Part shown: in pieces, positions 26,524 through 35,500 of the stretch
Layout: each line of letters starts with the position of its first letter
Position numbering within the stretch: position 1 is the first letter of the stretch
Assembly (NCBI RefSeq): GCF_052056915.1
Contig: NZ_CP195119.1
Span: 930,001 to 994,000 of the forward strand
Source: MTP4 sp052056915
GTDB taxonomy: Archaea; Halobacteriota; Methanosarcinia; Methanosarcinales; Methanosarcinaceae
Reading direction: 5' to 3'
Length of the DNA stretch: 64,000 nt
Position numbers and translations under genes: made by a program
Notes under the pieces: generated by a model
The model's input: the letters and a program-made list of their open reading frames with translations, nothing else
Database searches by the model: none
What the model was told of the DNA's origin: nothing

Positions 26524-27564
26524 ATGGTGCTGGGAAACGCCGCCATCTTCCTGGCAGGTCTGGTCCTGCTGGTCAAGGGTTCCGACTACTTTGTAAAAGC
26601 AGCCTCAACTATCGCAAAAAAACTCGGGATTTCGGAGTTCGTAATAGGCCTGACCCTGGTTGCGGTGGGGACCTCAGTCCCCGACCTTGCCTCCTCTATA
26701 GCCGCCTCGCTGCAGCAGGCAAGCGGAATTGTTGTCGGAAACGTGGCCGGTTCGAACATAGCAAACATTGCCCTGATTGTGGGGTTTGCAGCAGCTCTTT
26801 CCCCGGTAAAGACAGCACCCGAGATGCTCAGAAGAGACGGCTACATTATGCTTTTTGCAGCCCTGCTTTTCTTTGCCTCTGCTTTTAATGAAGCTCTCTC
26901 AAGGCTGGAAGCGGCTGTCTTTGTGCTGCTTTACGTGGCTTATGTGTTTTTCCTGTTTGAGGAAATACCCACTAATAAAGGCAGGTTCTATTTCAAGGAG
27001 TTTATAACTTATTTTGTTAAGTTGGAATACCTGAACAGCATGAAGCAAAAAATAAACTCTGCAAGCCGGAACAGGAACTCAAACCTGAGCGAGGAACAGG
27101 CCCTGGCCAGGAAAGGCCTCAGGAGGGATGTCCTGACTCTTGTTGCAGGCAGCGCGGCAGTCATACTTGGGGCAAGGTATTTCGTTGAGCAGTCGATCTT
27201 TTTTGCGTAGCTGCTCGAAATCCCGGATACCGTCATAGGCACAACCCTTGTTGCCGTAGGCACCTCTCTTCCCGAACTGATGGTGACAATCTCTGCTGCC
27301 AGAAACGGCTACGGAAGCATAGCCCTGGGAAACGTTATCGGCTCCAACATCACAAACATATTCTTGATCCTTGGAGTCTCAGGCCTGCTCTTTCCAATAG
27401 CTATCGAGGAGATAAGCATCTTTTTGACTGCTCCTTTCATGATATTCATAAGCACGGTCCTCCTCGTGTTCATCGCCACAGGCTGGGAAATAAAAAGATG
27501 GGAGGGAATTGCCCTGACGGTTCTTTATGCAGCTTTTCTGGCAGTGCTACTCGGGATAACTTGA
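26524..27564 (+). CDS. Na+/Ca2+ exchanger-type antiporter with in-frame UAG
   Basis: One continuous frame of 346 residues if the single UAG at 27208-27210 (codon 229) is read through. Both halves carry the alpha repeat of the CaCA family: GLTLVAVGTSVPDLASSI with GNVAGSNIANIALIVG in the first, and GTTLVAVGTSLPELMVTI with GNVIGSNITNIFLILG in the second. Multiple membrane helices fit YrbG-type calcium/sodium antiporters. The UAG falls between SIFFA and LLEIPDTVIG, at the start of the second half, where homologues have an ordinary residue. In Methanosarcina UAG can encode pyrrolysine, so this may be a functional gene; otherwise it is a recent nonsense mutation (a CAG-to-TAG change would explain it). 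All other signs, including no frameshift, favour a gene still under selection or very recently broken. Confidence 0.85.
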
Positions 27565-27932
27565 AGTTGACAGAAGGAGCACTACCTGGCCAAATTCCAT
27601 AACAATTATATTTATCCTCTATTTACTCCAAACACTCGGTTTTAACTTTTTTTATAATTTAAAATATTCTGTTATTATTCATTTGATGTGAAAAATAAAG
27701 GAATGTTATTAGCCTACTTTCGGCAGGCGACACATAAATTCTAAATAATTTTACTTGATTCCGTTTTTTGCCACACGTTAGAAATAAAGCCCATTCAACA
27801 AAATCAAATTCAATCATATAACATTATAACATTAACATAATCAAACCATTATTGAATAACATTACATGTTACATATAAATTCAAAAGTATTAAATAGAGG
27901 AAGTACCATAAGATATGATTGCTGAGATAAAG
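27565..27932. other. AT-rich intergenic region before a structured RNA
   Basis: About 370 bases with no gene. Text such as AACATTATAACATTAACATAATC repeats loosely near 27820. A weak TATA-like word lies at about 27907-27915, about 25 bases before the long hairpin that starts at 27933. Confidence 0.4.
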
Positions 27933-28046
27933 TTGTGTTCTCATCCAGAATGCAGATAGAGAGTGTCTCCGAACCTCTTCTATACCACAACCCCCCCACC
28001 CATTAGGTTCTGTTCGGAGCTATCAGAGGTCTGGATGAGGACGCAA
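27933..28046 (+). ncRNA. Candidate small RNA: long hairpin with seven-C loop
   Basis: Three nested helices can be drawn: 27933-27949 with 28030-28046 (17 pairs, two G-U), 27955-27959 with 28020-28024 (GATAG/CTATC), and 27967-27974 with 28012-28019 (CTCCGAAC/GTTCGGAG). The apical loop contains AACCCCCCCA (27989-27998). A row of T-tracts follows at once (28054-28083), as expected for archaeal termination. The strand is inferred from the T-tracts. The C-rich loop is complementary to G-rich ribosome-binding sites, suggesting an antisense regulator of translation. I do not know this RNA under a name; M. mazei sRNAs such as sRNA41 act on Shine-Dalgarno sequences in a comparable way. Confidence 0.65.
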
Positions 28047-28053
28047 ATATCAC

Positions 28054-28083
28054 TTATTTTTTCATATTTTTTCACATTTTTTA
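28054..28083 (+). terminator. Run of T-tracts after the hairpin RNA
   Basis: Three T-runs of six, six and six bases, separated by CATA and CACA, directly after the hairpin at 27933-28046. Oligo-T stretches are the usual archaeal termination signal. Confidence 0.6.
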
Positions 28084-28646
28084 CAATAGTAGGATTTTTA
28101 ACAGAATATTTTTTTGATTAATCAATATCATTAGGCTCTAACCAGCATAATTTGAATTTTTGTATACGACCTCTCTAATTTTCAAGAAAAATACCTGACA
28201 AAAATAAGGGTAAATGAACGGTTCAGGAAAAACAGAATTAAAGAAAAAACAGGCCCTTAAGAGAGTAAAAGTTACTTAATACCGGGATATTTTCAAAAAT
28301 CTGCCAGACAGGCATCAAGTTCAGTGGGAGAAAAATACCACATTCATTAAGCTAACAGTAATTTGATTGTACTACATATCTGCCCTGAGTCAGCCAATTT
28401 ACCTGCCTATAATTATTCCAGAAGGAAAAAAATAGAGAAAATATGTTAGGAATTGAGTATACCACTGAGGGTGGAATGCCCATAAAATACTATATTGAAA
28501 CCGAAAGCCTTTGCAGGGAAGCCCCCGGGGGTTGGATTGGGAAAAAGAAGCCTTTGGTCAGAAGATAATGAATTAGATTGGGGTCCCGTCAGTGGAAGAG
28601 ATCACAAATCCAAAAAAACTTATGCACTAAAGATATACAGAGTGTT
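28084..28646. other. Intergenic region
   Basis: About 560 bases. A short frame at 28495-28683 overlaps the start of the next gene in another phase and has no protein-like features. No other structure seen. Confidence 0.4.
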
Positions 28647-29345
28647 ATGGAAGCCTTCCTTCAAATCCCATTGGAATCCATAATAGCGGACCTGCCCTTA
28701 TTTGCATTCCTTGGGGTCTGGAATTTATTTGTAATCTTTGTTCTGGCAAAAAAGACTTATGAATTTGCCCTGGAGAAGGGAAGATCGCACAATTCGTCAA
28801 TATACTTTGCCAGAAAAGTAATCCATTTTTTAGCGGGAGGACTAACCGCAATGCTGTTGCCCTTTTTTGTCCGGGAGCCTGTCGTGCCGGCAGCCCTTGC
28901 ACTCGGACTTGCTTTTGCGACATACCTCCCGCACAAGACCGGCAGACTGATGTACTGGTTTCAGGACCCGGACAATATCTACGAGGTTGATTTCACACTC
29001 ATCTGGGGAATAATAGTGCTTTTGACCTGGTACATCGACAAAACACTCTGGATCGGAGTGATCCCCGTGCTTTTCATGGCATACGGGGACGGGATTACCG
29101 GAATAATAAGGAACCTCAAGTATAGCAAACGGACGAAAGCCTGGGAAGGCACTGCAGGTATGCTGGTCCTTTGCATAATCATCGGCGCCAAAATGGGCCC
29201 TGCCGGAATTCTTGCGGGAATAGTGTGCTCGTTCGTTGAGCGAATAGAGAATGTTGATGATAATCTCACTGTTCCGACAGTCAGCTTATCCATCTTACTG
29301 ATAGCTCATTTCTACTTCCCTTCCTTTACCATTCCTTTCTATTGA
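28647..29345 (+). CDS. DGK1/SEC59-type lipid kinase or cytidylyltransferase-like membrane protein
   Basis: 232 residues from the ATG at 28647 (MEAFLQIPLES); an upstream ATG at 28578 would add 23 polar residues that do not look like the family. About six membrane helices. Diagnostic blocks are YFARKVIHFLAGG near the start, FMAYGDGITGIIR in the middle and KAWEGTAGML, which match the dolichol-kinase/DGK1/phosphatidate-cytidylyltransferase superfamily using CTP to phosphorylate or activate lipid alcohols. The archaeal role would be in membrane lipid or dolichol recycling. Exact substrate cannot be told. It stands alone. Confidence 0.75.
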   Translation: MEAFLQIPLESIIADLPLFAFLGVWNLFVIFVLAKKTYEFALEKGRSHNSSIYFARKVIHFLAGGLTAMLLPFFVREPVVPAALALGLAFATYLPHKTGRLMYWFQDPDNIYEVDFTLIWGIIVLLTWYIDKTLWIGVIPVLFMAYGDGITGIIRNLKYSKRTKAWEGTAGMLVLCIIIGAKMGPAGILAGIVCSFVERIENVDDNLTVPTVSLSILLIAHFYFPSFTIPFY

Positions 29346-29544
29346 AATACTGCTACATTCCAGCGAGATAAAATCTAGACCTGGATTTGTAGAAAAAGTA
29401 ATTTAAGGACGAGCAGCAGAACAATCAGTTTTTTCAAGAAAAGAAAAGCCGGTTTGAAACCAATTGGTTAACGTTTCTTTACCGGCATCGGAAACTAAAA
29501 AAGAAAAAGGATCGCGGGAAATCAATCACATAATAAGGGTCTGC

Positions 29545-29727
29545 TCATTTTTTCCTCCCGAACAGGTAATAGGCCGCTGCTCCTAATATACCAAATACCA
29601 GGGCAACTACTATCCACACGATTTTCATTATGTCGCTCAAGGTTCGGTTTTTCATCAACACGTCATAAATGACCCATACCGCCGATAACAGCGTAAGTAA
29701 TCCCCATATATTGGTTACAAGACTCAA
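29545..29727 (-). CDS. PLDc_N-type small membrane protein
   Basis: 60 residues from TTG at 29727, chosen because GGAGGTG lies five bases upstream; a longer frame from 29817 has no such site. Two membrane helices (WGLLTLLSAVWVIYDVL and IVWIVVALVFGILGAAAYYLFG) with a basic tail GRKK. This is the pattern of the phospholipase D N-terminal-like (PLDc_N) small membrane proteins, whose hallmark is the xVWxxYDVLxxxxL... and KxxWxxVxxxxxxLGxxxYYxxGR text. Function unknown; often stress-related. A TATA-rich region (ATATAATATATCATATATAATAATG) lies at 29740-29765 upstream. Confidence 0.75.
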   Translation of the reverse strand: MSLVTNIWGLLTLLSAVWVIYDVLMKNRTLSDIMKIVWIVVALVFGILGAAAYYLFGRKK

Positions 29728-29974
29728 TAATGCACCTCCATATAATATATCATATATAATAATGAAGTATATATATTTTCTCCAAAAATTTCGTGAACAT
29801 GTAAAAATTAAGAACAAAAAAACAAAAAAATGGACTTGTAGAAGGATTTTACTCGCATTAATGCCCTCAATCCGGCATATTTTTCCGGCAAAATGAACTA
29901 AGAAATTTGCTATGTTGATTAATAAATAAAAAAAGAAGTTAATGTGAGTTATAAATAAAAACAGAAGTTAACCT

Positions 29975-29995
29975 GTAAACCTGCCGCAGGTTTAC
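29975..29995. repeat. Near-perfect palindrome overlapping a stop codon
   Basis: GTAAACCTGC and GCAGGTTTAC flank a single C. The right arm contains the stop codon of the cupin gene (29992-29994, minus strand). It could act as a transcription-end hairpin or an mRNA-stabilising 3' structure, or be a protein-binding site. Confidence 0.6.
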
Positions 29996-30315
29996 CCGAT
30001 ATACTCGTCCCTTCTTGAGCAGAAAACTTCAACAGCCACTGAATCGTCTAAAATATCCGCACTGTGAGGAACGCCGCCCGGGATATTCCAGGAATCGCTC
30101 GGGGAAACTTCAAAGGTTTCTTCGCCGATTCTAAACCGCATTTTTCCCGAGACCATGTAGCCGGTTTGTTCATGGATGTGGTCGTGGGCAGGAAGGAAGC
30201 CGCCTGCTTTCAGGAGAGATTCGGTCATAAGGGTTTTGTCGCCGTAGACGACAGCTTTCATCCGGATGCTGGGAAGGACTTCTTTATTGCCGGTTTCATC
30301 ACATTCCTTAAACAT
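29992..30315 (-). CDS. Cupin-domain protein
   Basis: 107 residues, one small cupin barrel. Motif 1 is present as PAHDHIHEQTGYMVSGKMRF, with the histidines and glutamate that bind metal, and motif 2 as WNIPGGVPHSADI with the last histidine. Single-domain cupins of this size include sugar-binding regulators, dioxygenase-like enzymes and stress proteins; the substrate cannot be inferred. The gene stands alone on the minus strand; the stop codon lies inside a 21-base palindrome. Confidence 0.85.
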   Translation of the reverse strand: MFKECDETGNKEVLPSIRMKAVVYGDKTLMTESLLKAGGFLPAHDHIHEQTGYMVSGKMRFRIGEETFEVSPSDSWNIPGGVPHSADILDDSVAVEVFCSRRDEYIG

Positions 30316-30508
30316 AAAAGCTCCTCCCGGGAGACTTTTTGGCTTATATTATATCTGTTTTCCAGCTTCAGAGTTCAAGACTGCAGAGTCCATACAAAAG
30401 CCAGGAACCCCATGAGCGGATTTAATCAGAAATAAGGTTCAGAAAGTCAGGTTCATATTATTTTTATAATAAACAGAAGCAACCATATTAATAATCAAAT
30501 ACCCGAAA

Positions 30509-30515
30509 GGGGGGG
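30509..30515 (+). promoter_or_regulatory. Seven-G ribosome-binding site of the TOBE gene
   Basis: AAGGGGGGGTTAAAGT precedes the ATG at 30523, with seven bases between. GGGGGGGTT can pair with AACCCCCCC in the loop of the hairpin RNA at 27933-28046. Confidence 0.55.
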
Positions 30516-30522
30516 TTAAAGT

Positions 30523-30732
30523 ATGAAAATAAGCGCACGCAATGTTTTGAAAGGCAAGGTCAAAAGCATAGTCCACGGTTCGGTAAATTCGGAAATTGTG
30601 GTCGAACTTCCGGGTGGTACGGAAATAGCTTCAATAATCACAAAAAATTCAGCTGAAAGCCTGGGTTTAAAAGAAGGCCATGAAGTATATGCGGTGATCA
30701 AGGCAACAAACGTTATGTTAGCCATTGAATAA
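30523..30732 (+). CDS. Molbindin / TOBE-domain protein
   Basis: 69 residues, one TOBE (Mop) domain: ISARNVLKGKVKSIVHGSVNSEIVVELPGG at the start, then ITKNSAESLGLKEGHEVYAVIKATNVMLAIE. This is the full length of molbindins, which form hexamers that store molybdate or tungstate, or sense it. In methanogens the metal serves formylmethanofuran dehydrogenase. Preceded by an exceptional seven-G Shine-Dalgarno run at 30509-30515. Single-gene unit. Confidence 0.92.
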   Translation: MKISARNVLKGKVKSIVHGSVNSEIVVELPGGTEIASIITKNSAESLGLKEGHEVYAVIKATNVMLAIE

Positions 30733-30846
30733 CCGATCGAATAACCCTATTTACTTCCTTTTTTTATCCGGAAAAACCGGATTGAACAGTGAATGAAGAA
30801 ACCGTCCGGATTGAAAGCCTGAAAATCGGAATCACTGATTCAGCGA

Positions 30847-31236
30847 TCACAGATTTAGCGACCACATTTTCAGCTTCTTCTTACCTAAATTGAGTTTTGC
30901 TCTGAGCTCTTCATTAGTAAAAGGCTTCTTTATGAAATCATCCGCACCTGCTTCAAGCCCTTTAGCCACGTCTTCATCCAGGTCCCTGCCTGTTAGCAGG
31001 ATTATGTAAGTGTTAGTGTTCTGTAATTCCTTTTTTACTTTCTCACATACCTCTATGCCCTTCATTTCAGGCATTTCCCAGTCAAGAATAGCAATTTCGG
31101 GTGGGCCATCACTGCTCAGTATTTCCCAGGCTTCACTCCCGTTTCGGGTTGAAATGACCTCATAACCCCACTTTGTCAAAAGGGTCTTAAGCCACAAATT
31201 CGAGATCGTCTCATCTTCAGCTATCAGGATACTCAA
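30847..31236 (-). CDS. Response regulator, receiver domain only
   Basis: 129 residues, a CheY-like receiver with no output domain. The acidic pair is E7-D8 in LIAEDE, the phosphorylation site is D52 in AILDWEMPEMKG, and T82 (LLTGRD) and K104 (FIKKPF) complete the active site. It would receive phosphate from a histidine kinase encoded elsewhere and act by protein contact. The start is TTG at 31236, preceded after four bases by seven G's (minus strand, 31241-31247). No kinase is adjacent. Confidence 0.92.
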   Translation of the reverse strand: MSILIAEDETISNLWLKTLLTKWGYEVISTRNGSEAWEILSSDGPPEIAILDWEMPEMKGIEVCEKVKKELQNTNTYIILLTGRDLDEDVAKGLEAGADDFIKKPFTNEELRAKLNLGKKKLKMWSLNL

Positions 31237-31240
31237 TATA

Positions 31241-31247
31241 CCCCCCC
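31241..31247 (-). promoter_or_regulatory. Seven-G ribosome-binding site of the response regulator
   Basis: On the minus strand ATGGGGGGGTATA precedes the TTG start. UGGGGGGGU can pair with ACCCCCCCA in the loop of the hairpin RNA at 27933-28046. Confidence 0.55.
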
Positions 31248-31416
31248 ATAAAGGACAACGGATATTTTTGCAGGACTCTTCAAGGAACAGCTTGAAGATC
31301 TCAATGTATTTAAGGGACAGTTAAGAATATGGAAATAATTTCATTAAAGCCTTTTTCAGGATGATCTGCCGGAACTTTCATTATAGCTATTTTCTTAATC
31401 AAAGTTACACTGGCAC

Positions 31417-31438
31417 ACCCCGCTGCAAGCAACGGGGT
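31417..31438. other. Hairpin of unknown role
   Basis: ACCCCG and CGGGGT, separated by the ten bases CTGCAAGCAA, form a six-pair GC-rich stem in AT-rich intergenic DNA. Such compact hairpins occur at ends of IS200/IS605 elements and in terminators; no transposase or gene end is next to it, so I leave the role open. Confidence 0.35.
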
Positions 31439-31659
31439 ATTCAACTGAAATAAATGATTAATTATAATATATAAAAATGGAGTATATATTTGGATAGTTA
31501 GACGTCGAATACGGAGAATAGCGGAACAGCAAAAAATGAATGAAAAAAGTGGTGGGACAGCTACGAGAATATAAGGAAAAACAAAAAAAAGGAAAGAAGA
31601 AAGGAAAAACAAAAAAAAGATTTGGAACCGAATTCAAAAATAGGAAAAAAGATAGGGAC

Positions 31660-32394
31660 TCAGTCCACAAGTGTGAAGTACATTCTCCTGTTGCTCTTTC
31701 CTTTATTCTGAAGCTTGATAATCTTGATCCCCTTGATCTCTCCGGTATTTTTCAGATGGGTCCCGCCGCAAGCTTCAATGGTGATTCCCTCAATCTCTAC
31801 CAGGCGGATTTCCTTGATGTCCTCGGAAAAGCCCTTTGCCAGGGTTGTGAGCCTGGAAAGTTTCTCTTCGGCTTCTTCCCGGCTGACCAGGTAGAAGTTG
31901 ACCGGGTGCTTTGCTGCTATCACGTCATTGGCCATTTTCTCATATTCGGCAAACTTGTCCCTGTCGAAAGCTTCGAGGCTGAAGTCCACCCTGCTCTTAT
32001 CAAGACCCAGCTGATTCCCGGTGATCTGGGCTCCTGCTTCCCTTTCAATCACGTTTGCGACCACGTGGGTTGCGGTATGCATGCGCATGTGCCGGTAGCG
32101 ACGCTCCCAATCGATTATTCCTTTGACTTTGTCTCCGGCTTTGAGTACCTGAGCGGTTTCATCGGCAGCCGCGACTTCATGGCTGATATCGTCACCGAAT
32201 TTCCCCACATAGACAACTTCAAACACTGCCCCATCCTCTTCCCGGACAAGTTTCCCGGTATCATAGGGCTGTCCGCCGCTCTCGGGGTAAAAAGCGGTAC
32301 GGTCCAGGACAACATATTTACCGTCGCTAACTTTTTCCACGGCGGCTTCGAATTCATTCAGGTAGCAGTCAAGGTAGTAGAGCACTTCAGTCAT
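31660..32394 (-). CDS. alaX: Alanyl-tRNA editing protein AlaX
   Basis: 244 residues. It hydrolyses Ser (or Gly) wrongly attached to tRNA-Ala. The zinc site is HTATH (H106, H110) and CGGTH (C209, H213). The N-terminal half contains AFYPESGGQPYDTG, the glycine-rich motif of the AlaRS editing family, so this is the longer AlaX-M/L form. It acts in the cytoplasm as a free-standing domain. Located alone; the upstream region (32395-32533) separates it from the divergent-facing surface protein gene's 3' end. Confidence 0.95.
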   Translation of the reverse strand: MTEVLYYLDCYLNEFEAAVEKVSDGKYVVLDRTAFYPESGGQPYDTGKLVREEDGAVFEVVYVGKFGDDISHEVAAADETAQVLKAGDKVKGIIDWERRYRHMRMHTATHVVANVIEREAGAQITGNQLGLDKSRVDFSLEAFDRDKFAEYEKMANDVIAAKHPVNFYLVSREEAEEKLSRLTTLAKGFSEDIKEIRLVEIEGITIEACGGTHLKNTGEIKGIKIIKLQNKGKSNRRMYFTLVD

Positions 32395-32533
32395 GGATAA
32401 ACCTCTATTTTTAAAAAGTCAGTTACTTAAAGTCTTGAGATTCGAAACTGCTGACAGATTCCAAAATATAGTTATCAGGTAACTAAATATTCCTTTAAAA
32501 GAGTTTTCAAATTATCTGGTACAGCTCATTATT

Positions 32534-35500
32534 TCATCTCTTTTTACGATACACTGCCCCTGCAAGCAAAAGAACCATTGCAACCCCAATTCCAGGAGCC
32601 GGGACAGCCTCTCCCTCTTCACCTTCTTCCAGGCCTGCCTCAGGGCCCTCACGGGTGATCCGGATTCCCGATGCGTCATCTGATTCGGTTTCGGATTCCA
32701 GGTCACCCCCGGTTCCATTGGAAGAAACGGAAGCGTACAAAACATCAACATCCGGTTCATGCCCTGTTACCGCAAAGGGGGAAAAGCCGGGTGTCTTCGA
32801 TTCGAAGTAGAAGAACTCTTCATCTTCCCCATATTTTTCCGTCTGCAGCCGGGTCCAGCTTTCGTTTGCGTACCTGTACAGAAGGACGGAATCAGGGTCA
32901 ATTCCCTCTTCCGAGAACCAGTTCTTTTCCACCCTGAAACCCACGGCCGCATTTTCGATGTTCCGGGGGGTTGCAAAGCCGCTGTTTCCAACCCAGATAT
33001 TCATGTGCCTGTAGACTTCCCCATCAGGGAGATCTGAGACCAGCACGGAGCGGTTCTTTAGCATCTCCACAATAGTTGTGGTTTTACCGGCACTCTTTTT
33101 CGGATCAAATTCCACATAATCAACGGGCGTTGCTTTTCTGGTGAAATCGAACCTGGCGCTCTTGCTGTTTGTTATGAACGTTTGTGCAAGTTCCTTACTT
33201 TCAACATTGCTGGCGGGTTCAGGAGACCCACCCCCTCCACCACCGCTTCCCCCACTTCCGCCACTCCCGCTGCTACCGCCATTTCCATCAATTTCGTCAC
33301 TAATTCCATTTTCCCCGGAGCTGTCATTGATGTTACGGGCGGCAGTGACTGCAAAGGGAGAAAAACCCGGGGTTTCGGCTTTGAAATAAAGGTAGCTATC
33401 GTCTTCTCTTTCTTTCATCACATTCAGGAGGTCCCAGGTACCGTTGTGATAGCGCCGAAGGCTAATGGAAGAGGGGTTGATGTCATTTTCAGCGACCCAG
33501 GACTTGAGCACCCTGAATGCTATTGTCCGGTTCAGGATTTTTTCCGAGCCGGAAATACTGCTGTTGTCAAACCCAATATTCAGGTAGCTGTATACAGGGT
33601 CGCCGAAAGGGGTTTCCTGAACTGAAGAAGGGATTACGGAAAGTAACTCCAGCCTGGCACTCACATTGCCGGAAGCCTCAAGAGAATAGAAGGATATGCA
33701 GTATACACTGTACTTTCCGGGCCGGGACTCGGTCACTTCCCCTGCTGTGAAATTGAAGGATACGGACGAATTTTTACCGACATCAAAGGGAGCCGAAACA
33801 ACTATCCGGTCTATCCTGTCCCTTTCTTCCTCCGTGGGAAAAACAGTCCAGTCCCAGCTTTGCGTCAGGGTTTTCGAACCGTTTTCCGCAAGCACCGTGA
33901 CATTGTACCCTGCAATGAAGGGAGTTGCAGGGTCACTCTCCCCAATACTGTCCAGGACTTCACTGGTATTGACTGTGAGCTTTGCAGAAGCTGCGGAAGC
34001 GTTTGCCTGCACAGGCAGCCCGTTTAGCATCCAGCTGAAATTGCAGGACCTTGTGGAGCGGATTTCGAATTCCAGGACATCACCTTCAATGGAGAAAGGG
34101 GCTTTTCCCGGGACCGCACCCCCCAGGGAAAAGGACAGGTTATACGCTGAAAGGCGCTCCATAAGGGGATAAGGGTCACTGCCGTAAGGGAGATCTCCGA
34201 TTCCGTTTCCGTCGGAATCAGCTCCTCCGTAATCCGAATAGAAGTTGCCAAGGCGGCTGCTGTAAACGCCTCCTTTGTAAAGATATGCCAGTTCCGAGGA
34301 AGTGTTCCAGAAATTCGAAAGCCCATCTCCTTCTCCTTCTCCTTCTCCTTCTCTTTCTCCTTCCCCTTCTTTCGCGGGCGACTCATTGAGGGTGCCATCG
34401 AGAGACTCATTGATGTTATAAGTGTTTCCAAATTCGTTTTCGTGGATCCGGTTCAGGAAAGAAGCCGTAAGCCTCAGCCCTTCAGCGTTGTTTGAAATGT
34501 TGTTTCCGGCAAGCGTATTGTTGAAAGAACCTTCAAGCCAGACTCCGGGCCCGCAGTCAGAAATTAGATTGCCGGAAAGGGTGCAGTCCCGGACGCCTTC
34601 CAGATACACGCCGCAGGCCTGGCCCGAACCTCTTATTCCAAGCCCGTTGATCCTGGATGCATTTCCGTGCACATGGAAGACCGGTTTCCCCGGATCAGCG
34701 GCTTCAATTACGGTATCTTCCGGGTTTCCGGAAGCCGAGCAAATCGTCAGGTTCCAGGGGACATCCACATTATCCGGGTACGTGCCCGGAAATACGAAGA
34801 AGGTATCCCCCGGTTTGCTGCTGGCTACGGCATCCGAAAGGGAAAGGAAATCTCCGCCCCCGCCGGAGTCCACGTCAAAGGCCCTGGGCTCCGCAGCTGC
34901 CTGCTCATACATCCGGAGAGCATCAGCCCGACCGTATCCGAACACAGGGTCGTATCCAGGGGCACCGGAGTCGACGGCCGAAGAGTAGAGCAGTCTCCTG
35001 ATATCCGCGGCTGACTTCTCCGGAAAAACACTCCAGACAAGGCCTGCAACTGCCGCAACATGAGGAGCTGACGCACTTGTCCCGGAAAAACAGGCAGATT
35101 CCCCATCGGAATCCCCGAACCCTCCGGCTCCTGTGACGCTCACCCCGTCGATCCCGACTACATCGGTTTTCAAGCGGGTCTCGTGGGTAGGATAGGCAAT
35201 GGTAACCGGCCCTCTGGAAGAGAAATTTTCTATATCATCATACCCCGGATCGTCGGCAGCTATCGCCCCTACAGCCACGGCTTCAGGGACTGCAGGGTGC
35301 CCGAAGATAGAGTCTTCGGCTACCAGGTAGCTGGGGTCTATATCGCGGGCGTAGAAAATGTAGAGTTCCAGTTCCCTGGCTTCCCCGGACTTTTTCAGGA
35401 CCCGGACCGAAGCGTTCAGGGTTGTTCTTCCTTCGTTGCTGTACAGGATATATTCCAGAGGCAGGCCATTTCCGTCCTGCGTATCGATGCTGTCCATAAT

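Noticed and set aside
28495..28683. 62-codon frame overlapping the lipid-kinase gene start
   Set aside because: Different phase from the real gene, no ribosome-binding site, no protein-like pattern.
31540..32400. Long plus-strand frame opposite alaX
   Set aside because: Shadow of alaX, which has intact HTATH and CGGTH motifs on the minus strand.
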